From Taiwanofungus camphoratus (lineage: Eukaryota > Basidiomycota > Agaricomycetes > Polyporales > Taiwanofungaceae): 64,000 bases of DNA. The notes beneath the pieces are model-generated. The model had not been told where the DNA came from, did not search any database, and saw only the letters and a program-made list of their open reading frames with translations. Location of the stretch: NCBI GenBank assembly GCA_003999685.1, contig CP021232.1, forward strand, positions 496,001 to 560,000. The letters run 5' to 3'. Below are positions 11,112 to 24,185 of the stretch, piece by piece. A program made the translations under genes and the position numbers. Every line of letters starts with the position of its first letter. Positions within the stretch are counted from its first letter, which is position 1.

Positions 11112-12924
11112 CCACGTGACCGAGATTGTGGCAGGTCTTCTCAGGCGTGGGAAATCGGTAGCCTCTCCTAGGCGGTGTGTAGGCATGCAGGTACTGCGGG
11201 CAATAGCTATCGTGTTCACTCTCAGAACATTATGAGAACATGGCATTCCAGCTAATCCTCTTACAATATTTCTGACCCCGAGCAATTTGGAAATCTTTCA
11301 TCAGGAAGCAGGATGTCTGTCCAATGTTCCGAACTTCCAAAATCCAACCATAATGTCATTCGCTGGGGTTATGGTAGACTAAGACCCTTGACAATAGGAG
11401 GGTCTAAGACCCCCTTTAGCGCGATTTTTATTTGGACGTTCCAGGCTCCAGCTGAGCTTGGGCAGTACCTGATCCGCTCTGGATGGAACTTAAGCTGGAA
11501 CCTAATGCAGTAACCTCGAAGCTTGTCTGGAAATCTCTAGCACTCCGATTCTCATTCTCCGGAGCTCCATTTACCTATCGAGAATCGGGTTTGCCTCAAA
11601 CTCATCCCATGCGTCCACGGGCGTGGGGGATGGTTTTGGTAAGAGTCTAGATTAACGCGATAAGGCTGTATGTACAACATCTGAACCCAGACTAGGGAAT
11701 CGGGATGGAGCTTGTGTCGGTGCCTCGCGGTTCCATTAGACAGTATTTGCACAACTTGGATGCGCCCGTACAACCAATCAGGTCCTTTCGTTAGTCGCTC
11801 AAAGGGGCAATTTCTGATTGCAAATGCGCAAACTCTATTGTAAATGTAGCATACCGTATCATCTACTCGGAATTTTGCTGCTCTGTATGGTCCAATAGAA
11901 CTGTCGCCTGGACAAGTATTATCTATACATGGCTTTGGAGTACCTATGTGAGTGTTCTGTCCTAACAACGATTGCATTGTCTCCAATTCTTGAACTAATT
12001 ATTTTGCAATCAACATGTGAAGAAGCCGTACCAAACTGCCAGTGATCGACTCTCTGCCATTCCAATCTAAATTTCATGTACTTCCTCAGCTGTACATCGT
12101 TCAAGTTGGTACCCCTCGATTCTTGTCTTTTTGTTCTCATAAAATGCGAATGACTTTCCAATGCAATTGAAATCTATTTCGGGTTAATTAGACGTCGTTG
12201 GCCAGACATTTTTGTCTGCCATTACACTCCCATGCGTACACTCTTATTATTTTCACCAGATATGGGACAGCGAGCCTGCGGATATACATCAGTGTACCTA
12301 CTGCATACTTCTCTAAATCTTCGCTCACCGCTGTGTTTACCGCTTTGATTATTTCTATTTGTTTTGGTTTCCTCATTTCCACATGTGCTTTCTTTTGGCT
12401 GTGACCCCACCCGCATTGAAATCAATTCCGGGGCCTCCTCTTGTCCCTTTTTTGTGATTTGTGGAATTGGCATAGTGGTCTAGAGTATTCACCACCAAAC
12501 AGTTTGATTGTTAGGGCCCATTTGGCAGCTACTGTCTGAGACTAAAACATAAATGTGGCAACTAATTATCAAAAGCGCAAGTGTTGTGCACTGTACCCAG
12601 CTCCTCCTCACATAACAGCCCATGGATCCTGGTTTTATACAGCCCTCTGACGATATTATACATGCCCTCAAGCCAGACACAAAGCTTTCCATAGGCGACT
12701 CCCCGTCCCCTTGCAGCCTGGCAGTGCGGAGGACAAGGAGATCGGAAAGAGCCCGGCCTGGCTCTACGGTAATGTTGCTTGGGCGCTTGTCGATATCATC
12801 ATGTGACAAAGGCACGAGAGTGACCGCCGCTCTGAGCATCATCTAAATCTCTACGCTCAGTCTCGACAGCTCCAACGCATAGCTCTGCGGAATCTCTCAG
12901 AGAGGTTGACGCACTTGAGAGAGC
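11112..12924. other. Intergenic stretch between terpene synthase and VPS15
   Basis: No gene is firmly supported. A minus-strand open frame (11552-11986) is listed separately. A short inverted motif, taagacccttgac / ggagggtctaagaccc, lies near 11380-11415. The rest shows only short frames with stops. Confidence 0.4.
11552..11986 (-). pseudogene. Possible relic of a fungal BAH-like hypothetical protein
   Basis: An open frame of 144 codons reads KFRVDDTVCYIYN, GPDWLYGRIQVVQI and DSLVWVQMLYIQPYR. The spacing of a short beta-strand entry, a Trp-Leu-Tyr-Gly-Arg strand and a later Val-Trp strand resembles BAH-type chromatin-reader modules found in mushroom hypothetical proteins. There is no clear start exon, no zinc finger, and nothing recognisable on either side. 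It may be a fragment, a full small gene, or chance. The resemblance is judged by eye only. Confidence 0.25.
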
Positions 12925-15900
12925 ATGGGAAATGCTCAGTCGCTGACCCGCACCAGCGGGGCACTGGATTCTTTTGTAGCCGAGCTAGGCGGAGACATTG
13001 TATACGAGAGGAGGTACTGCACTTAGTTGATTCACCTAAACATTCCGAACAAACTCATTGTTCGTCAGCATGGGATCTGCGCGGTTCCTGAAGACGGTCA
13101 AATGTCGGCACAAGAATGGCTATCTGGTAGTCAAGATTTTCGTCAAGCCTGATCCAGGATTAAGCCTGAGGAAGTATCATAGGAGACTGAGAAGTGCGTC
13201 CTTCATACGTCGGCTTGTAGTAGAAGTGAACGTTGATCTCGTTTAGTCGAGCGTGAAGCTCTCATGGACATTGCCAATGTTTACAATTACCAAGCTTTTC
13301 TAGAGACTGACAAAGCTGGATACATTATACGCCAATGGGTTGCCAGCAGTCTGTACGATCGTATTAGGTATGTGCATGTCGTATTGTTTGTTGCACCGGG
13401 TAATAGAGCCGCCATTCGTAGTACTCGTCCGTTCCTGAGCATGGTCGAAAAGAAATGGATTGCATTCCAGCTCCTGAATGCTCTCCGGGACGCGCGGAAT
13501 CGTAAAATCTCTCATGGCGATATCAAATCTGAGAATATTCTTGTAACATCTTGGAACTGGGTCTATCTCTCTGACTTCGCTTCTTATAAGCCGACCTATT
13601 TGCCACTTGATGACCCGTCAGATTTCTCATTCTTCTTTGACACGTCTGGACGTCGAACATGTTATATTGCTCCAGAGAGATTTTACACCGCCGAGAACAA
13701 TCCTGAGATCAGCGCCAAGAAATCGCGGCTTGCAATGGACGACGGTGAAGGCAGGAGGGACGGAAAAGTTACAGAGGCCATGGATTGCTTTAGTGCTGGA
13801 TGTGTCATTGCTGAGTTGTTTTTTGAAGGGGCACCGTTGTTCACGCTGAGTCAGCTGTTTAAGTATCGTGAAGGGGGGTTGAGTGTTGAATCTCAATTGG
13901 GTGCTGTTGATGACGAGAGCGTGAGAGTGAGTATCGGACTGTGACGTTTTATCTGTACGTTGTGCTGAGTCGATGCACAGAATCTCATCAAGCAAATGAT
14001 TGCTGTTGATCCGTCAACAAGACCCACATTTGACACTCTGCTGCACACATCGCGTGGCACGGTTTTCCCGGAATCTTTCTATTCCTTCCTCCATAACTAT
14101 GTGGGTTCGGTCAACGAGCTATCCTCTCCGACACGTTTTGCTGCCGCTCATGTAACTCCTGCGCAACCTCCAGTGGCTGCGACTACAAGTGTGACTAACT
14201 CCAATTTGAAAGGAAACTCGACCGCTGCTACGGCCCCTGGGACTCTCACAACAGATGTCTCCAGCGATCCTCTTCCGAGTGACGCAGATCACCGAATAGA
14301 GAGGCTCTGGGCTGATTTCGAGAGTGTCGAGCCCTACATTACGCCAGACGCAGGGGAACAAACCGTTATGGACGTCAAAGTGGATTACGTAACGTCGCCA
14401 GGATCTTCGAGGCCATTTCAGGTGAGCACGGACAGTCTCGTTGATTCGCAGACACGCTGAAATGCATTATAGGATGTTCTCCCCGTTGAACTCTATATAC
14501 CGAACCGTGAAAGCAAATTGAGTAATGCTTGGTCATCAGGAAGACGTGCTGCGACGGAAGGTAATCAATTCAACGCTGACCTTGAATCCATCTGACATTC
14601 GCTGCACGTAGACGGACCGGCGCTTATAATTCTTTCACTTGTTTGTGCCAATATCCGCGACTGTTCTCTGCCGAGTTCTAAAGTCCGCGCGCTGGATGTT
14701 CTTCTTGCGCTGTCATCTCATCTTACCGACGAGGCAAAATTGGACCGCATGGTTCCATATGTTGTTGACCTACTCCACGATGACGCTGCTGTTGTCCGTG
14801 CGGCTGCGTTGAGGACCCTCATGCAAGTAGTAAGCGGAACCTGTTGATGCAAGCGGTGCCGAAATCTGATCATCACAATCTTGAAGCTCATGTTAGTTAC
14901 TGTCATTACTCCATCCAATGCCGCGATATTCCCGGAATACATCATTCCAGTTATGGGACATCTTGTTCGTGATCCAGAGGTATCAGTCCGTTGTATGTAT
15001 GCGCAGTGCATAGTATCGTTAGCGGACACGGCCGTCCGGTACTTGGAAATGGGTCAGGCTCTCAAAGCTCACGGAACATACAAGCTTTCTGCTGAGACAC
15101 AAGAGTATGATGAAGCGCATTTTGAGGTCCATTACTTCCTTTTTCGCTGCTGGAGGTATTATAACTGACAAGGCATGCGAAGGTCTCTTACGATGCCAGC
15201 ATGCAAGATCTCCAGAATAGCATACAGGAACATTTATCGGCTTTATTGGTAGACCCTTCCAGCATCGTCAAACGAGCTGTGCTACACAATATCTCCTCGT
15301 TGTGTATATTTCTCGGAAGGCAGAAGACCAACGACGTCTTGTTAAGCCACATGATCACTTACTTGAACGACCGTGATTGGTTGCTTCGATACGCGTTCTT
15401 CGATTGTATCGTTGATGTTGCTGCATGTGCGGGTGGAAGAAGCTTGGAGGAATATATACTTCCTCTCATGATCCAAGCACTGTCCGGTAGGTGCCCGTAT
15501 CTCTTCAAGCTAATCTTTTCCCTGTTAGCTGACAATTTAATACATGTGCATAGATGTGGAAGAAAGCGTGATTGCCAAGGTACTTGCTTCATTGACCAGC
15601 CTCTGTGAACTTGGTCTCTTCCAAAAAATGCGCATCTGGGAGCTTATGAGTGCAACGCTTGGCTTCCTGTACCATCCTAACACCTGGATACGTCAAGGTA
15701 GTAATCGGAGGATATTGTATAGTCTTCGAAGACTAATATTATTGACCTGTTAGGTGCTGCTGCATTTATTGCGTCTGCTGCGATGCACCTGCCACCAAGT
15801 GATGTGTGGTGCATTCTTTACCCTTCCCTCAAACATTTCCTGCGTTCGGACGTCCTTGATGTGGCCGAAAAGAGCCTGTTAATTGCGATGAAGCCCTCCG

Positions 15901-18794
15901 TATGTACGGTATCCACCGGTATTCTGGGTATTTGCTGATTGCGCCTGACACCACAAGCTCTCGAGACAGGTCTTCGAAGCTGCAGTACAATGGGCCATGA
16001 AATCCGATAAGTCGACATTCTGGAGGAGCCACCGAAGCTCTAAGTCCGAGTCACCCAGAGAAAGTCTAGCTACGGTACGGCAATCAGGCACAGTGGGCAC
16101 ACGTGCAAGATCTGAGGAGTTGAGTTCATTCTTCCAGAATTTCTTCTTGTTACTTATTTGGTTCTATGGAAGGGATGAGGTCCAATTTATCAAGTTACAA
16201 CAGCTCGGCATGACCACTGGTGAAGAGGCCAAGCTCCTAGCAATGCGTGATTATGTTCTAAAGCTAGCCCGGAATATATCCAGGTCAGTAAAGTCAAAGA
16301 TACCTGAAAATACGCGTTACTGAATGGCTATAGTTTCGCGTCTCGAATCGCTGTCGAAGCCGATGCAGAAATATTGAAAGCGACTAGTGGTATAGAGCTA
16401 CAGAAGCTTGGTGTAGTTCCGCAGACTGTCTTTCTGAAGGCACCCCGGAACATCTCGACGCGTCGTTCGCATTCGGACTTGTCGGCCAAATCTCCAGTCT
16501 TTGGAACTCCTCGCTCGGGCAGGACCTTTAGCATGGATCATACATCTGGAGGCGCACCTTTTGAAGATCTTCGTCGTCGACTTGCCATTATCAACGGTTC
16601 AGCCAGTTCTCTCAACCTTCAAAGCCCTCGAGATCCCCGCAGTCTTGCGCTCCTTCCTCCGAACGCTGCTCCTCCTACCTCTGGTTCTTCTGACTTATCT
16701 CAAGCAGACAACCGACCAGGTAGCCCAACAGAGTCGGTTATTTCAACCACAAATTCCTCCACTTTTCGACCAATGCGAGTTGGAAGTACTGACGGCCAGA
16801 AGGCCGCGCCTGCTGTTGGGTCCTCCATGGCGAATGCCACAGGTCTCCTCGATGCACATACGCACATGCGGTCGGATCCTTCTCCTGAGCGTTCGGGCAG
16901 GTCGTCACCCATTTCTCCAGCAGCTACAATACGGGCACATGAAAGGTTTCGCGCGCCGTCATTGCACCCGGTCTCGAGTTACGGTGCGTTTGTAAAAAAT
17001 AAAAATAAAACATTTGATTGCATACCGATGCTGTTCCAGATGGGCAAGAGCCGGGTATAAACAACCTGCTCGAACAGTTATATCTTGATAACAACCGCGA
17101 ACTTCAGAACGATTTTGGTCCACATGTGCATGAGGGCCCAGTTCGACGTAGGAATGCGGGTAGAAGTAGTTTTATTTCCAGGGATGGTGCTTCCCGCCGA
17201 GCAGAAACGACGCTTATTGCTCACCTCGGCTCACATTCTGACGCCATTACCGGCTTCGCGGTATCCCCCGATCACCTGTTCTTCGTGTCCGCCTCCGATG
17301 ACAAGACAGTCAAAGTATGGGACACAGCGCGCCTGGAACGGAATGTGACGAGCAAGCCCAGGCATACCTATGGGCAACACCATGCGAGAGTGAAATGCGT
17401 ATGCATGCTGGAGGGCGTGCACTGTTTTGCGAGTGCTGCAGACGATGGAAGCCTGCACGTTGTCCGCGTACATGTAAGCCAAACTGGTGCACTGCCTAAA
17501 TATAGCAAATTGCAGGTCGTTCGCGAACATCGGGTTGATCAACCTGGTGAATATATCACGAGCATGGAGCATTATACAGCAGGTGAGAAATGGCTATCAA
17601 AATCCACCTTCTGATGGCGATCAATTTTGCTGCATTAGACACTTCGTCCAATCTAATATACGCCACTACTCAGTCAGTGATTTCGATACTAGACTTGCGG
17701 ACGATGCGGCGGCTACAAAAAATGGAGAACCCGCGACATTATGGACCGATTACTTGCATATGTTTGGACCGTAAGCGCGCTTGGGTAGTATGCGGGACAT
17801 CGACCGGTGTACTATCTCTATGGGACATCAGATTTGGGATATTGATAAAGAGTTGGAAAGCCGGCCTCTCTTCGAAAGGAACATCCTCGCGGGTTTACCA
17901 ATGTGTTGTTCATCCCGCTAGGGGCAAGGGGAAATGGATTATAGTCGCCCTAGAAGGACCGAGATCGAACTCGGAGCAAGATTCTCACACATTGCTGGAG
18001 GTATGGGATGTCGAAAAGACCTCCCTCGTCGAGACAATTATCTCCAGGGTCGTCTCCAATGCATCGCAGGAGTTTGAAGCGCCAAAAGAGGTGACCGCCG
18101 ATGCAGCTGAATCAAGCCCGGCTGCAGCGATTGCTGCACTTGTCCGATCTCATCAAGAAAGTGGAGGTTCTTTTGACTTCCTTGCTAGACGTCCTCGATC
18201 TGGCGTCCCAGGCACACCTCGAGAAGATTTCCTACCTTCTCCGTCTCAAGATGTCCGTGCAATGGTCGTCGGTACCGAGTTTGGTGGTCACGGCGTCATG
18301 CATAGATCCACCATGGCGGACCAGCTTGGCGATGGGAATCCGACGAGTCGCTCATCTGCCGGCCGAGGATTTCTGTTAACTGGGTCGGAAGACCGCAGGA
18401 TACGTTATTGGGATCTTGGCCGGGCGGAACGCTCAACTGTACTCAGCGGCGTCGAAAACGAAGATGATAGGCCTGTATTCAGGTTAGTCTCGAAGAAGTC
18501 GTCACGTGATTGTGCTCACAGCATTTACTCTCATAAAGCACTGTTCGCGCACCAGGAGGATCAGTCTCTGCATGTGTCGAGACGTGGACAGCCTCAGCAA
18601 GCTCTAGCCATAACAATCGTCCCCCGCAAAGGCTGTCTTTGATCAAGCACAACCAGCAGAATCTACTCAAGGGGCATCAAGATACCGTAACTGCTCTTGC
18701 ATGCGTCGATTCACCTTTCCGAGGAGGAGTGGTAAGTGGTGATCGCTCAGGTGTTATAAAAGTCTGGAGAGTAGAGGGTCTTGATCTGTCATGA
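12925..18794 (+). CDS. VPS15: VPS15 pseudokinase-like regulatory subunit of PI3-kinase
   Basis: Scaffold/kinase subunit of the Vps34 phosphatidylinositol 3-kinase complexes, acting on endosomes and autophagosomes. The start MGNAQSLTRTSGAL has the N-myristoylation glycine typical of Vps15. The kinase domain shows ETDKAGYIIRQW, the catalytic loop SHGDIKSENIL and SDFASYKPTYLP, where DFA replaces DFG as in this family. GRRTCYIAPERF and DPSTRPTF follow. A HEAT-repeat middle spans about 14.6-16.3 kb (VRALDVLLALSSHL, HLVRDPEVSVRC, LYHPNTWIRQG). A Ser/Pro-rich linker follows (16.4-17.0 kb). The C-terminal WD40 propeller includes HSDAITGFAVS, SASDDKTVKVWD, HYGPITCICLD and GSEDRRIRYWDLG, ending SGVIKVWRVEGLDLS with TGA at 18792-18794. 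Domain order and length match full-length Vps15. More than ten introns; no disruption seen. Confidence 0.96.
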
Positions 18795-19011
18795 TGTATT
18801 GTATCTATCATTGTATTACACTTCGTACTCTATGTCTGCGGAAGCAGTGGCCAGTTCGGGAATAGTTTGCACATACAGTATGTTACTATGTATCGTCTGC
18901 CCGGAAACTGGAATGATCTAAGTATCGAGATAAGATTAGATGGGGTGTGGGCACTGCCGCCAATTGCCGCATGCGGTGACTCGTCCTTCCTAACTGGAGA
19001 ATATTCCTTGC

Positions 19012-22000
19012 ATGCTGAAGGTGCTGAATCGATTTCAGCCGCTCCGCTTTCCCCCTCGACGCTGTATACTAGCTTCATCACAACCTTTCTTTCAGAACTA
19101 CAGTCTCCGATTTTACTCAGAATCAGCTATGGCGGCCCCAGTCGCGTCATCTTCACACCCTGCGCAACTCCCTGCGTTACAAGGGCCACACGCACCTGAT
19201 GTCAAAAAATCCAAAGAAAAGAAGGATAAGACTGCTGCTCCATCCGCACATCCCCTAGAGGTTCTTATCTCTTGCAAGATACTTATCCTATATTTCCTGT
19301 GTCTCAAGTTCTGTGCCTTGATGTAGCTCAACCCTCCCCCGGAGTTCTTCGACCATCGTATCAAGATGTTCGACCAGTTGAAAGCTGAGTACGATGAATG
19401 GGTCAAGGGTGAATCGCTTTCTGTCCGAGTTTAGCAAATGACTTGACCGAACTGTATTCAGGCCAACCGCGTGAAAGTATTGAAATCACACTACCGGATG
19501 GATCCAAGCGCCAAGGCAAGAGCTGGGAGACGAGCCCTATGGATGTCGCGAAAGAGATATCTAGGGGTCTAGCTGATCGCATTGTTATCGCGAAGGTTGT
19601 GCTTCAAAGTTTGGCTACGAAAGCGTCACTGACTCTAACCAAGGTGAATGGGGAAGTGTGGGACCTTGAACGACCTCTCGAAGGATCCTGTAAACTCGAG
19701 TTACTCGACTTTGAGCACCCAGAAGGTGATTTTGGTGAACAAACTTCTTGGCCGATCCTGATTGCCACTTTGAAGGGAAGCGTGTGTTCTGGCACTCATC
19801 GGCTCACGTCCTCGGCGAAGCTGCAGAACGTCACTACGGGTGCCATTTGTGCATCGGCCCTCCAACTGAAGACGGTTTCTTCTACGAGATGGCCATAGAT
19901 AACAGGTAATGCGCTCGGTTAAGCCTGGTCTCGCCTCTCGTGACAACGTTCCTATCAGGGTCGTCACGAATATGGACTACCCATCGTTAGAGTATATTTC
20001 AGGTGGTGCGATACAGGAAAAACAGAAGTTTGAACGTCTCGTTGTTCCCAAAGGAAAACTTTTGGAGATGTTCGCCGTGCGTTCCCTAATTGCTCGATCA
20101 CTCCGTGGCATAACACTTTTTCGGGCAGTACAACAAATACAAGAGACATCTCATCGAGTCAAAGATTCCCGATGGTACCTCCACCACTGTATACCGATGT
20201 GGGCCCATGGTCGATCTTTGCGTGGGTCCTCACATTCCACATACTGGCAAGATCAAAGCGTTCATGGTGACCAAGGTAACACAAGATCTTTCCTATACAG
20301 CGCCATATGGCTCAGAACTTTATCAGAACTCGGCATCCTACTTCCTCGGAGATCCCAATAATGATTCCCTGCAGCGGATCTATGGGATTTCCTTTCCCGA
20401 CAAGAAGCAACTTACCGAGTATAAACAATTCCTCGCGGAAGCTGCTCGGCGAGATCACAGAAAGATCGGAAAGGTGACCTACATGACATACATCTATGTG
20501 AAGTTCTTCTCATGTAAATGGCAGGAACAAGAACTATTCTTCTTCAATGACCTTAGTCCTGGAAGCTGCTTCTGGCTTCCGCACGGTACTCGAATCTACA
20601 ACACCCTTGTGGAGCTAATGAGGGTACGCTAACAGACCACGACTGCCATTATAAAATCTGATGTAGCCTTGCAGTCCGAGTACTTCAAGCGTGGTTACCA
20701 AGAAGGTAGGTTCTCTCATCCGTTAGCGTGGAGTATAATGACTGTTGTGTGTGCACAGTGATTTCTCCCAACATGTATAACAGCAAGTTGTGGGAAACAT
20801 CTGGCCACTGGCAGAACTACAAAGACGATATGTTCACGCTGACCGTAGAAAAGGAGGCGTGGGCACTAAAGCCAATGAACTGCCCTGGTCATTGCCTGAT
20901 CTTTGACTCACGCGACCGCAGCTACAAGGAGCTTCCAATCCGCATGGCTGAATTTGGCATTATACACCGTAACGAAGCATCGGGAGCGTTGACTGGTCTT
21001 ACTCGTGTTCGACGGTTCGTCCAAGACGATACACATGTCTTCTGCATGCCCTCGCAGGTTTGTTCGTAACTACACGTGACAGTTCAAGTCTTCTCTAATC
21101 AAAGTCGATAGATCGAGGAAGAGATCGGCTATCTTTTCGATTTCATGCAGCATATTTATGGCCTGTTTGGGTTCGAGTTCCGTCTTGAACTTTCTACTCG
21201 ACCTGATAACTACTTGGGAACTATCGAGACGTGGGATGAAGCGGAGAATGTAAGCAACCTTCAATGTTCTTATGAACGTTATAGTCTCATATCGCTTTGT
21301 GCATTCAGCAATTAAAGAAGGCCCTCGAAAAGCAATACCCCGGCAAGTGGGATATCAACCCTGGCGACGGCGCGTTCTATGGTCCGAAGATCGACATTAC
21401 GATCCGCGACGCCTTGCGCCGCTCGTTTCAGTGTGCAACCATCCAGCTAGATTTTCAGCTTCCAGAGCGATTCAACCTCAAATATCGCAGCGCGGACGAC
21501 ACCGCGACCGCCGACAAGCCACCATCACGGCCTGTAATCATTCACCGTGCCATTTTGGGTAGTCTGGAGCGATTCATCGCTATCATAACTGAGCACTTCG
21601 CAGGAAAATGGTACCTGATTCTGCGCTTCATACTGTCAATACGACAATCTAACATCAGCTTCGTGGACTAGGCCTTTCTGGCTCTCTCCTCGCCAGGTGC
21701 TAGTCGTTCCTGTCGCCATACCATATGTGAGTTCCGCGAAGATAATCGTTTGGTACACTCATAGTCTTGCGTCCAACATCTGACTCGCTGTTTCCTAATT
21801 CGCAGAAAGAATACGCATCCGAGGTCGCCAAGACCCTCTCCGATCTAGGCATTTTCGCTGACGTTGATAATGGCGAGAACACATTACCGAAAAAGATTCG
21901 GAATGGTGAGGTCGCGCAGTATAACTTCATCCTTGGTGCGTGGGATGATCTGTTTATTATGAAACCCCATTTTGATCATATATGCTTTACATGGCAATAT

Positions 22001-22190
22001 GTCTGCAACACGCATCCTACCTGCTTCTATAGTTGTGGGTCAAGAAGAGTTGGACAGTCGCTCAGTCAACGTCCGGAACCGTGATGATGTCGGGACCAAG
22101 GCAAAGACAGAGATGGTGCCGCTGGATGAGATTACGAAGAAACTAGTGGCGCTGAAAGCGAACAGAAGCCTACAGAACAAGCTGACGTGA
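19012..22190 (+). CDS. THS1: Threonyl-tRNA synthetase, likely dual cytosolic/mitochondrial
   Basis: Charges tRNA-Thr. Domains in order: TGS-like [14 protein letters not shown]; editing domain [17 protein letters not shown] and [13 protein letters not shown]; class II core [10 protein letters not shown]; motif 2 [31 protein letters not shown]; motif 3 region [18 protein letters not shown]; and an anticodon-binding domain ([19 protein letters not shown]) ending RSLQNKLT before TGA at 22188-22190. Two in-frame ATGs are notable. The one at 19129 gives a cytosolic start, [10 protein letters not shown]. The one at 19012 adds 39 Arg/Phe/Ser-rich residues with no acidic residue until near the end ([17 protein letters not shown]...), a textbook mitochondrial presequence. 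About a dozen introns. It follows VPS15 by only 217 bp in the same direction. Confidence 0.95.
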
Positions 22191-22322
22191 ATGCAAGATG
22201 ACATGCCCTTCATAGCTCTGGATGGTGTCGCTTGGATGTCTGTGCTGCATGTACCCCGAAGAACAGAAATGTGCTTCGTTATACAATACATCAATAACCT
22301 AAGGCCTCATCTTGCAAGTTAC

Positions 22323-24185
22323 CTATACTGCGATGCCACCTAGAAATTGCTTGCGCTGTCGGCGACACTAATGAGAATGTTTGAGTGGTATTCATAAGCA
22401 CGTATAGCTCACCAATTGCTGTATTTGGTCGCGTTCTGTAGGCGGGAGCGAGTTGATTTGGTCCGCAGTCAGACTCAGCACTTGCATCAACATATCCTAA
22501 AGTCAGGAGTCAACAGATACTCATGACTCCAAGTGAAGCGAACCACAGGCTGATAGTACACGTACCCTCTGAGCAGGGTTGAACTCCGGCTGCGCCGTGG
22601 GCTGCGGAACCGGCTGCGGCTGCGGTTGTGGGGGGGGCGGACGATAGAAAGGCTGAGTCTGCATTGAAGAGAGGTGCGAGGGAGGCGGTGGTTGGTGATA
22701 CATTGATGCCGGTGGAGGCACAGGCGGTGTCGCGTGGTGGACGACGGGGGCGGAAGGCACACCCATTGACGGCGTGAACGCAGGTTGCGTGTGTTGCATA
22801 GGAGGTTGTATATACTGCGGAGGTGCCTGACTCAGAGGCCTGGTTTGCGCGGGAGCGGACGAACTCGTAGCTGCAAGCATGCGCTATCAGGGTTAAGCAG
22901 AGTCAATGCGGCTGCTGTCAGATAATCGGGTCACAATAGGAAGGCTTACCTCAAGGATGGCTGGATCAACAATCTTGTTCAAGAGGAGGGCTTGGAATAA
23001 CGCATATCCCAGCTGGGGATGTGCGATAAGCAAAGCTCGTGCCTGCTCCGGGTGCGTGATCACAAATGCCTGGTACGCGCCGTCAGGACTAGATTATCAT
23101 GTCTCAGTATACATCTACATACTTTCATTTGGGCTAAAACTTCAAGGATCTGGCTCGGGTTCGCAGTCGCGAGCATCTGGCTGATTGTATCCAGCGCTGT
23201 CGAGCCAAGAGGTATTGGTACACCAGGCGGAAGATTCTGCAGGAACGCATTTGAGTCTTGGTTTCTCGGTGTCCCTCCTCTATGGTCGTCTCGGTCTTGG
23301 CGATCGCGCTCACGCTCACGCCACTGTGCACGCGTCTCGCCGCCGTCGACTAGCTCCCCACGTACAGTTGTCTTGCCCTCGAGAAACGGGTCTGAGTCTG
23401 CGAGGTCAATGCGCAGCGGTCGCCCACCGATCTCTTGCCCATTGAGGTTTCGAACCGCGGACAGTGCCGTTTCATGATCTTTAAACAGGACAGGTCGGTG
23501 CAATGCATACGTTACATATCGGGAATGACCGGTTTCAAGGATCAGACGTGTCAGGGATCGGATGCATGTGATAATTTTTCATAGAATTGAGTGATTGTAT
23601 GTCAAACGTTGCAGTATCGGTAATCATCGTTCGATGATATATTGATGTGGCAGAGGAGAACGTTGCAGAAGTCCGGATTGACGTTGTATTGACAAGTCGA
23701 TTCGAGTAACGGACGTTGAGATTATAGGTTGAAATTTGAATGTTGAGACATCAAACATTGTATGGATGGTGGACATGTTGTTGTACTTCGAGTCAGACAC
23801 AACGAAAGAACTGCATCTCAAAATGAAAAGAATTGCTGTACCCGAAAATTCACAAAAGCCATAGCCTTTGGGCTTCCCTGTATCCCTGTCGAACACGAGT
23901 CTGTGTAGCACGAGTTCCGATGAGCTTGACAAACACTCTCAGACGTCCTATGTCTTGCACTGTACCTAAAGCCGACGACTTGGCCAACTGATTTGAAGAC
24001 GTCAATGAGTTGTTCCTACCGTGGATGTCAATGGTGTTAGGTACGAGAGATCGCAAAAGAGTTTACCTCGCCCATATTATAGGGAACATTGCCCACTGCA
24101 AACCATGGTGATGTGGAGGCTCAGCCAACAGTTGGTTTGAACCTTCCAGTAGGAAGTCGAACATACCGAATACTACTTTGCTCAT
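22323..24185 (-). CDS. RNA15: Cleavage stimulation factor CstF-64 / Rna15 homologue
   Basis: RNA-binding subunit of the pre-mRNA 3'-end processing machinery, acting in the nucleus on U/GU-rich downstream elements. The ATG at 24185-24183 opens MSKVVF, which splices to GNVPYNMGE, then VFKSVGQVVGFR, then LVFDRDTGKPKGYGFCEF and LNGQEIGGRPLRIDLADSD. Together these form one canonical RRM with RNP2 and RNP1. A linker (RERERDRQDRDDHRGGTPR) precedes the hinge domain (SNAFLQNLPPGVPIPLG, ANPSQILEVLAQMK, HPQLGYALFQALLLNKIVD). A Pro/Gln-rich stretch (about 22.6-22.87 kb) leads to the C-terminal helical domain MLMQVLSLTADQINSLPPTE. The final intron joins DQIQQL to a basic tail ending KQFLGGIAV with TAG at 22325-22323. 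Tail-to-tail with ThrRS (132 bp apart). Confidence 0.94.

Noticed and set aside
12489-12842. 117-codon minus-strand frame just upstream of VPS15
   Set aside because: No recognisable motif, no supporting exons, and it overlaps the VPS15 promoter.
18101-18379. Second reading frame within the VPS15 WD40 region
   Set aside because: The main frame carries the WD40 strands continuously; this one is an overlapping shadow.
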